Shown one piece after another: positions 7,716-13,282 of a DNA stretch of 13,282 nucleotides (positions are counted from its first letter, which is position 1; each line of letters opens with the position of its first letter). Source of the stretch: Gammaproteobacteria bacterium (GTDB taxonomy: Bacteria; Pseudomonadota; Gammaproteobacteria; DAOWEP01); NCBI GenBank assembly GCA_030638455.1, contig DAOWEP010000056.1, forward strand, positions 1-13,282, written 5' to 3'. The notes under the pieces are model-generated. The model was not told where the DNA came from. It saw only the letters and a program-made list of their open reading frames with translations, and did not search any database. Made by a program: the position numbers and the translations under genes.

Positions 7716-7757
7716 CAATATTAATAAGCATAAATAAAATATTTGCTTATAATATTG
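7716..7757. repeat. Imperfect inverted repeat in the wspR-fdxA spacer
   Basis: CAATATTAATAAGCA (7716-7730) is the reverse complement of TGCTTATAATATTG (7744-7757) apart from one extra A, which leaves 14 paired bases around a 13-base loop. The arms are AT-rich with only three G:C pairs, and there is no following run of T, so it is not a standard intrinsic terminator. It overlaps the possible fdxA -35 region. It could be an operator dyad or a weak transcript hairpin ending the wsp mRNA. The rest of the spacer (7653-7835) is AT-rich and shows no gene. Confidence 0.6.
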
Positions 7758-7782
7758 TTGCATTTTATATATAAACTACAAT
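7743..7782 (+). promoter_or_regulatory. Candidate sigma70-type promoter(s) for fdxA
   Basis: Two overlapping matches can be read: TTGCTT (7743-7748) with TATATA (7766-7771) at 17 bases, and TTGTTG (7755-7760) with TACAAT (7777-7782) at 16 bases. Either would give a leader of about 50 bases before the fdxA ATG, which has GGGAAAG at 7827-7833 as ribosome binding site. In so AT-rich a spacer, chance matches are common, so which of them is used, if any, is uncertain. Confidence 0.35.
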
Positions 7783-7835
7783 AACATTAAGATTATAATT
7801 TCCTATGGTGTCAATTATATAAAACGGGAAAGATT

Positions 7836-8159
7836 ATGACCTATATCGTTACTGAAGATTGCATTAAATGTAAACATACAGATTGCGTTGAGGTATGCCC
7901 GGTCGACTGTTTTCATGAGGGCCCAAACTTTCTGGTCATTGACCCAGAAGAATGTATTGATTGCAGCCTATGTGAACCAGAATGCCCGATTGATGCCATC
8001 TTTGCCGAGGACGACCTGCCTGAGGATCAGATGCAGTTTCTGGAGCTTAACCGGGAGCTATCCGAAATCTGGCCAGTAATTACCGAAATAAAAGATTCAC
8101 CGCCAGACGCAAAGGAATGGGAAGGGGTACCGAACAAGCTGCAGTATCTGGAACGCTAA
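7836..8159 (+). CDS. fdxA: FdxA, 7Fe ferredoxin ([3Fe-4S][4Fe-4S])
   Basis: The 107-residue protein is a soluble low-potential electron carrier closely resembling Azotobacter vinelandii ferredoxin I in length and sequence, including the C-terminal KLQ-LER ending. By that family's pattern, C9, C17 and C50 ligate a 3Fe-4S cluster, and C21, C40, C43 and C46 a 4Fe-4S cluster; C12 and C25 are the conserved free cysteines. The motifs are CIKCKHTDCVEVCPVDC and CIDCSLCEPECP. The tail after residue 60 is acidic and typical of FdxA. The gene stands alone, 183 bases after wspR, with its own likely promoter and convergent with the helicase gene. Its partner enzymes are not in the window. In related bacteria FdxA is a housekeeping or stress ferredoxin of unsettled role. 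Confidence 0.96.
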   Translation: MTYIVTEDCIKCKHTDCVEVCPVDCFHEGPNFLVIDPEECIDCSLCEPECPIDAIFAEDDLPEDQMQFLELNRELSEIWPVITEIKDSPPDAKEWEGVPNKLQYLER

Positions 8160-8167
8160 ATCACTTT

Positions 8168-8188
8168 TCCTGTCTGGTTAATACAGGA
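8168..8188. terminator. Short inverted repeat between convergent genes, possible terminator
   Basis: TCCTGT (8168-8173) and ACAGGA (8183-8188) form a 6-base-pair stem with a 9-base loop, lying in the 57-base gap between fdxA and the convergent helicase gene. An alternative pairing of CTGTCT with AGACAG is also possible. There is no clean T-run downstream on either strand, so it may only be a weak or bidirectional terminator. Confidence 0.3.
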
Positions 8189-8216
8189 GACAGAAGACCG
8201 AGGTTAAAGCTGCTTA

Positions 8217-11200
8217 TTATTCATCAACCGGATGACGCTCTTCAATAAACCCCCATTCACGCCATCCATCGAGCAATGGAAAATAAAGCCCTAACTGGAT
8301 AGGACGCGCATCCAATACCTTCATGGCCCTGGCATACCCTTCCAGTTGCGGTCTATATCTCTCTTGTTCACTATCAAGAAACTCTGAAACACCTGCTCCC
8401 GTATGCATACCGGTTTTGTAATCAATAATCCAGCGTGTACCAAGATCATCAACAAAGGTCCTGTCCAGCACCATTCTACGTGCTCGTCCTGCCTGAACCG
8501 CAGTTAATGGATACTCCGATTTTATTTCGGTATGCACAGAACTTAGCATCCAGCGACCGCGCGGACTATCAACTGCGGCCTTGAGCGAATCATTCACCCT
8601 CTTAACGCCCTGATCAAGATAGTTCCTGGGCATTCCCAATTGCGCGAGCATATAACGACCCATCTTGCCAAGGCGTTCCAGCTCCGCAGATTCAACGGCC
8701 TCAACACCCCTCCTTCCAATTTCCTGCAATAGTCTATGAACGACCGTCCCAATAAACCTGGCATTCTCGCCAGCCCAGCTAAATTCTACCTGTTCTGCCT
8801 GAAATATTTCTGAACCTGAATTCTTGATTGATACTTCGTACGGAGGAGAAGGTACGCTCCACCCCTGCGGTACACGCCTGATGGCTGCGGGTGATCTAGA
8901 AACTTCTGATCCAGGTATTTCATCTGGCGCTTGCCAATGAGTAAATGCCATTGCAAAATCATCCTTTACCACAGGCCAGAGTGAGGCCAACAATGTATCT
9001 TTTGGTGGAGCACCGATCTCAAACTCTTTGCTTTTAGAATTTTTCCTGGTATTTACGTGACCCAACAAGTGAAGATGCTTCTTTGCACGTGTTGCACCCA
9101 CATACAGAATACGCCCAAATTCATATCGAGATTTCTCCTTTTCCATTTTCTGAAGAAAAGAGACAATCGGGTTTTTATCCTCTTCATATTTTTTAATTGG
9201 CGCAAGCAACAAATCACTACCCCCGAACTCAAGCGGACGCTCCATCCAGTACAAAAGCTGGGAATCAGCACTCCTGGGTGAACGCCCCAGCCCCGGAATG
9301 ATAACTGTATCGAATTCAAGGCCTTTCGACTTATGCAAGGTCATGATCTGAAGAGATTCATCTGCATTAACATCTGGCAGGGCAAATAGTTTAGTAACCC
9401 TGTTTTCCAGCTCTGCAAGGTCTAAAAGATCCCGCGCATCGTCCAGTTCATCCAACAACTGGAAATATACTTCTGCATCTTCAAGATCAGTCTCACTCTC
9501 AACGGTTGCAGGCCCTCCGATTGCCAGCCAGACGCCTTCTACTGTTTGCCGAAGAGTTTTCTGCAAACGGCTACCCAATGCCTCATTTAATATAAACCAT
9601 AGGGTTTCCAGTCGACGCCTTCCGTCTTGACTAAGACGCTCACGCCTTTTTTCATCCCGCAACAAATCAGGAACAGTCATGTGTTTTTCATCGGATACCA
9701 ATGTATGCAAATCTGCAAGCGTCATCCCGCACCATGGTGCCCGCAACACAGATAACCATGCCACCCGATCTGCCGTATGTAACAGGCAACGTGTCAACGC
9801 AAGCAAATCCTGTATCACAGGACGACTGGAAAGTGATTCAATCTCTACTGCACGGAACCTGATACCTGCGATATTCAATTGTTTGATTATCTCTACCAGA
9901 TGCGTTCTCCCACGCACCAGAACTGCAGCAGCACCATCGGGATGCGCCGCTTTTGCTTCTTGAATCAGCGCCAGTACTTTTCCTGCCTCTGCATGGTCAT
10001 CTCGCCCTATAAACGGGTGAACAGTAACCGCAGATCCTGACAGTTTTTCATGATAGGCTTTTGAGGCCGCATACTGGACCGCACCTGATACAATATTATC
10101 CTGCTTAGCAAGCACCGATGGGAAATTTTGATTTATCCAGTCAACCACGCCTTGCTGGGAACGGAAGTTTACCTCTAGCTGAAGTGGCATTAGCTTGAGC
10201 TGCCCAGGCCCTTGCGTCCTGGCTTCCAGAAACAGTCCTACTTCCGCTTCTCTAAAGCGATAAATTGACTGCATGGGATCACCCACCAGGAGCAATGTAC
10301 GCCCATCCCCCGGCACCCAGCCTGCTGTCAGACGTTCCAGTAACGTATACTGATTAAATGAAGTATCCTGAAACTCATCCACCAACAAATGATTTATGCG
10401 GTAATCCAGTGCCAGCGCAAGATCAGTTGGTTCTTCAGGTGTCCCCAGGGCACGTGCGGCCGCTTGCGACATTCCTGCATAATCCACCTGGCCCTTTTCC
10501 CTGAAAACCACTTCCAACTGGGCTGCCGAGAGGCGTAACAGTTCAAATAGCGCCCCAAGTGTTTCCCAGTCACCTTCACTGTATTGCACATCTGAAAGTT
10601 CCTTGACACCTTTCAGTGCCATACGAAAAATCTCTTCATCAACAACTTGTTCAAGCAATGCAACCATATCCTTTTTCTTCTCACTAAAGAGCGCCTTTTC
10701 CTCAGCATTACTTGCCTTACTCACTGGTGGGAAGCCTTGTTTTGCATTAACCGTCTTACGCCATCCTCCCTCTTTAGTTAATAGCAACTCGGCAATCGCT
10801 ACCCAGACCTTCAGCCCACTCAAGTCACCTTCAGGAAATGATTTGATGCCCTGTAATACAGTAATTTCAGATAAACCATCAGCCAGATGATCCGCTGAAT
10901 AATTTGCCAGAGGAATCAAGTTGGCTTCAATACCATCCGGTACAGAACGAGCAAGCTCATTGAGCATACCTTCAATTGCACGATTTAGTGCAGACTCCAG
11001 ATTGGTTCGCTCAAGGCGTGGGTGCTCAGGATCGGCCACATGGCGAATCCATTGGTCACGTCGCGCCAACATAGTAACGAGAAGACCTTGAAGGCGATCC
11101 AGTCGATTATCAAGATGGGCAACAAGATGGGCAACCGCGTCTGACCATCCTTCTCCAGTTTCCAGCTCGGCTATGGTATTCACAGCAGCTGCCTGATACA

Positions 11201-11663
11201 GATCATCCGGCTTGTCTGTTATTTCGGGGGTTGCCCCAAAGTCAGATAACATTGGCATCTGACGGGCAAGCATGGCACACAGGGAATCAATAGTCTGAAT
11301 ACGCAGCCTTCCTGGTTGCTCCAGTAAGCGCCAACCACAGGCACTATCCTGTTCAAGTGCTTGCTTTGCCAGACTCCAGGTATGATATTCATGCTCATTA
11401 TCCGGTGCTATCTCAGTCTGTGCGCTACGTAACGCCTCAATGATACGTCCACGCATTTCACCAGCGGCCTTACGCGTAAACGTGATGGCAATAATTTCCT
11501 CGGGCTCTTTCACACGCGCAAGCAGAACAAGATAGCGCTGAACAATCAGCCCTGTCTTACCTGAACCCGCCGGTGCCTGGATGATAAAGGACTGATCTGC
11601 ATCCAGCGCCTGTTCTCGTGCAGACTGATCAGCTACAACTTTTCTGGATGATGTTTTGCTCAC
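8217..11663 (-). CDS. AddA-like UvrD-family helicase with C-terminal RecB-type nuclease
   Basis: This 1148-residue protein is an ATP-driven SF1A DNA translocase fused to a nuclease, expected to process double-strand DNA ends for recombination with its AddB-like neighbour. Helicase motifs in order: Walker A APAGSGKT (30-37), Ia ITFTRKAA (60-67), RIQTIDSLC (121-129), II LLVDEFQDTS (426-435), III VGDPMQSIYRF (460-470), IV LEVNFRSQ (496-503), V IMTLHKSKGLEFDTVIIPG (773-791), VI RILYVGATRAKKHLHL (851-866). The nuclease is at about 960-1135: H976 in GTVVHRLLQ, D1067 in LDRTF, D1081 and K1083 in IIDYKTG, then Q1106/Y1110 in RPQLEGY. All look intact. It starts with GTG, one base after the AddB-like stop, with AAGGAAG (11670-11676 on this strand) upstream. 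AddA of Firmicutes is similar in layout; I leave the symbol blank because this proteobacterial pair is usually named only generically. Confidence 0.93.
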   Translation of the reverse strand: MSKTSSRKVVADQSAREQALDADQSFIIQAPAGSGKTGLIVQRYLVLLARVKEPEEIIAITFTRKAAGEMRGRIIEALRSAQTEIAPDNEHEYHTWSLAKQALEQDSACGWRLLEQPGRLRIQTIDSLCAMLARQMPMLSDFGATPEITDKPDDLYQAAAVNTIAELETGEGWSDAVAHLVAHLDNRLDRLQGLLVTMLARRDQWIRHVADPEHPRLERTNLESALNRAIEGMLNELARSVPDGIEANLIPLANYSADHLADGLSEITVLQGIKSFPEGDLSGLKVWVAIAELLLTKEGGWRKTVNAKQGFPPVSKASNAEEKALFSEKKKDMVALLEQVVDEEIFRMALKGVKELSDVQYSEGDWETLGALFELLRLSAAQLEVVFREKGQVDYAGMSQAAARALGTPEEPTDLALALDYRINHLLVDEFQDTSFNQYTLLERLTAGWVPGDGRTLLLVGDPMQSIYRFREAEVGLFLEARTQGPGQLKLMPLQLEVNFRSQQGVVDWINQNFPSVLAKQDNIVSGAVQYAASKAYHEKLSGSAVTVHPFIGRDDHAEAGKVLALIQEAKAAHPDGAAAVLVRGRTHLVEIIKQLNIAGIRFRAVEIESLSSRPVIQDLLALTRCLLHTADRVAWLSVLRAPWCGMTLADLHTLVSDEKHMTVPDLLRDEKRRERLSQDGRRRLETLWFILNEALGSRLQKTLRQTVEGVWLAIGGPATVESETDLEDAEVYFQLLDELDDARDLLDLAELENRVTKLFALPDVNADESLQIMTLHKSKGLEFDTVIIPGLGRSPRSADSQLLYWMERPLEFGGSDLLLAPIKKYEEDKNPIVSFLQKMEKEKSRYEFGRILYVGATRAKKHLHLLGHVNTRKNSKSKEFEIGAPPKDTLLASLWPVVKDDFAMAFTHWQAPDEIPGSEVSRSPAAIRRVPQGWSVPSPPYEVSIKNSGSEIFQAEQVEFSWAGENARFIGTVVHRLLQEIGRRGVEAVESAELERLGKMGRYMLAQLGMPRNYLDQGVKRVNDSLKAAVDSPRGRWMLSSVHTEIKSEYPLTAVQAGRARRMVLDRTFVDDLGTRWIIDYKTGMHTGAGVSEFLDSEQERYRPQLEGYARAMKVLDARPIQLGLYFPLLDGWREWGFIEERHPVDE

Positions 11664-11664
11664 G

Positions 11665-13282
11665 TTAATCTTCCTTTATCTCACTAAGAAGAGACTGTTC
11701 ATGGATCCTGCAAAGAGACTGCAACCCACAATATTGACATGTGTTTGGGACTTTTTTAGGGTCCACCTCAGCATTGCCTTTGCAAAAATCAGCACCAAGA
11801 TCCTGCAATATTTGTTGCCATTCATTTAGTACCTGGCTCCAACCGCCTTTTTCTTTCGTATAACTCCATTCATCAAACCCTTTAACCGAAGGCAGAACCC
11901 CTGACTCCCTGGTAACCCCATTAAATCCTATATCACCTGGCCTCAAGGAACCAAATGAGACGCCTCCAATATTATTTCCAACTACAGTAGCGTAAAGGGG
12001 CAACTGTGGTTCTTCAGGACGCTCACCAAACCACGTTCCTGGTGACACCTTTCCCGTCTTATAATCAACCAATAAGTAACTACCATCTGACAACTCATCT
12101 ATCCTATCTATAATAAGTCGGACATTTACTCCTCCGACCATTACATTAAACTCCTCCTCCCTTCCTTTTACGTAAAATGGCGCACGTCCCTTCTCAACCT
12201 TCAACCAATCGAGAACAAGTTGTGTCAATCGATTTTCTTCCAGGACTCGGAATCGAGCTGTAAAGGTATAAGGGTGTTTCTTTGCCTCTTTACTCAAGAC
12301 TAAATCTACACACTGCCCGACTTGATAATGCAGTTGCTTATCGTCCAGGCTATTGAGAGCATCTAATGAATCAAGTTGACCCCACACCAACTCAAGCACC
12401 CTGTGAGCCAGCTTGCCTCGTGTAACAGGCTGTAAACCTATAGAGGTAACCTCCAATGGCCTGGCTCCCAACCTGATCTCTGCAAATGCGTGAAAAGGAC
12501 AGGCCGCCTGAAGCTTGAAAACACTGCTACCCCCACGAAAATCTTTAGCCACCACAGGCGGGGCCGGGTCCTCACCCAATTCTTCTAATACACGGCTTTG
12601 AAAAATTTGTTCACGCCAGGTATTTCCAATCCAGACATTAAGGTCACTACGATCAATTTCAGGTATCTCCAGAAGCAAGGGGCTACAGTTAAGTTTCTCT
12701 TCTCCCCTGAACTCTGGATAACTGACGACTACTTCTTTTCCTGATCTGAAAAGCCGGCGCATAACAAGGCTTGCAATTCTGAGTTCGCGCTCAGCGCTTG
12801 ATCCTGGAACATCCTGCGCACGCTGAATGGGCAAAGGTATAAAAGGTGTTGGCCGTGGAGATGGTGGCCACGCATTTTCATGCAGGCCCATAATCCAGAC
12901 GTGATCAAAACACAGGCCGCTGGCCTCCAGCATTCCTATTACCTGAACAGGCGCATCTTCAGTTTCTGGCTGAAATATTCGCTCCATAGTAAGTCGATCT
13001 AAAAGACGGATTGCCTCTTTTTTTGTCAAGACATCCTGTACGATATCCAGCGAACCAAAAGCCGTTATCACCTCTTTCCATACCTCGACTACCTGATATT
13101 CCTCACTGCTCAAAGTTCTTCCCTGTACCCAACCTGCCACTTTCAACCATGTAGTAAAATGTTCAGCCCATTCACCCGGGGTTTTCTTTTTGGCAAAAAT
13201 CCCCCTATGTTTAACCATATTATCTAGCAGACCAACCAGCACAGGACATGCATAATTTTTCTCATCCTGATTTGCAAAGGAT
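11665..13282 (-). CDS. AddB-like PD-(D/E)XK nuclease / DNA-repair protein, N-terminus beyond the window
   Basis: The frame stays open to the right edge, so these 538 or so residues are only the C-terminal part; the GTG at 13240-13242 is internal, not a start. The first half carries an AddB-like inactive-helicase core (VQVIGMLEASGLCFDHVWIM, then LHENAWPPSPRPTPFIPLPIQ). The second half is a RecB-family nuclease, with LIIDRIDE and LLVDYKTGK (about 12050-12120). One cysteine (ACPFHAF, codon 12499-12501) and a C-x2-C-x5-C at the C-terminus (codons 11737-11739, 11728-11730, 11710-11712) match the 4Fe-4S staple of AddB nucleases. It precedes the AddA-like gene with a one-base gap, so the two are almost surely one transcript and one complex. 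It resembles the family annotated as probable DNA repair protein (TIGR03623, from memory), whose members are about 870 residues long. Confidence 0.87.
   Translation of the reverse strand, partial: SFANQDEKNYACPVLVGLLDNMVKHRGIFAKKKTPGEWAEHFTTWLKVAGWVQGRTLSSEEYQVVEVWKEVITAFGSLDIVQDVLTKKEAIRLLDRLTMERIFQPETEDAPVQVIGMLEASGLCFDHVWIMGLHENAWPPSPRPTPFIPLPIQRAQDVPGSSAERELRIASLVMRRLFRSGKEVVVSYPEFRGEEKLNCSPLLLEIPEIDRSDLNVWIGNTWREQIFQSRVLEELGEDPAPPVVAKDFRGGSSVFKLQAACPFHAFAEIRLGARPLEVTSIGLQPVTRGKLAHRVLELVWGQLDSLDALNSLDDKQLHYQVGQCVDLVLSKEAKKHPYTFTARFRVLEENRLTQLVLDWLKVEKGRAPFYVKGREEEFNVMVGGVNVRLIIDRIDELSDGSYLLVDYKTGKVSPGTWFGERPEEPQLPLYATVVGNNIGGVSFGSLRPGDIGFNGVTRESGVLPSVKGFDEWSYTKEKGGWSQVLNEWQQILQDLGADFCKGNAEVDPKKVPNTCQYCGLQSLCRIHEQSLLSEIKED

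Noticed and set aside
7702..7718. A hairpin TTGTCC/GGCAA downstream of wspR as a terminator.
   Set aside because: Only five pairs with a bulge and no T-run; it is noted only as a possible competitor of the larger dyad.
13240..13242. GTG as the start of the AddB-like gene.
   Set aside because: The frame continues open with ordinary codons to the window edge and the protein is far shorter than its family, so this is an internal codon.

Overview
The window carries three blocks. Positions 1-7652 on the + strand hold a Wsp-type chemosensory operon, complete apart from the truncated first gene. A single gene for a 7Fe ferredoxin (fdxA) follows at 7836-8159. Positions 8217-13282 on the - strand hold a two-gene helicase/nuclease module of the AddAB-like DNA-repair kind, running convergently toward fdxA. 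Wsp gene order, an Azotobacter-FdI-like ferredoxin and this type of AddB/AddA-like pair together point to a gamma- or betaproteobacterium. Its DNA is fairly AT-rich (sampled lines are mostly in the low-to-mid 40s % GC), so a typical high-GC Pseudomonas or Burkholderia is unlikely. The species cannot be named from this sequence.

Wsp block: the tail of the receptor WspA (1-265) is followed by WspB (CheW), WspC (CheR methyltransferase with TPRs), WspD (second CheW), WspE (CheA histidine kinase with a receiver), WspF (CheB methylesterase) and WspR (receiver-GGDEF diguanylate cyclase). In the known pathway, surface-activated WspA, held to WspE by WspB/WspD, drives phosphorylation of WspR, which makes c-di-GMP and promotes biofilm growth. 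WspC and WspF adjust WspA by methylation and demethylation. Start/stop overlaps join wspD-E-F-R (ATGA, TAATG, TAATG). All the catalytic motifs I looked for are present, so the operon looks functional. The main departure from the usual layout is a second, tandem Hpt domain in WspE, whose first copy lacks the usual Lys after the phospho-His.

Spacer 7653-7835 is very AT-rich and holds an imperfect inverted repeat and possible fdxA promoter elements. The repair block encodes a 1148-aa UvrD-type helicase with a C-terminal RecB-family nuclease, preceded in the same transcript by an AddB-like protein that runs off the right edge and carries its own nuclease motif and four Fe-S-type cysteines.

I see no CRISPR array, tRNA, rRNA, transposase or prophage gene. 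I do not find a wholly new system. The points most worth a second look are the double-Hpt WspE, the four-cysteine N-terminus of WspD, and the dyad in the wspR-fdxA spacer.
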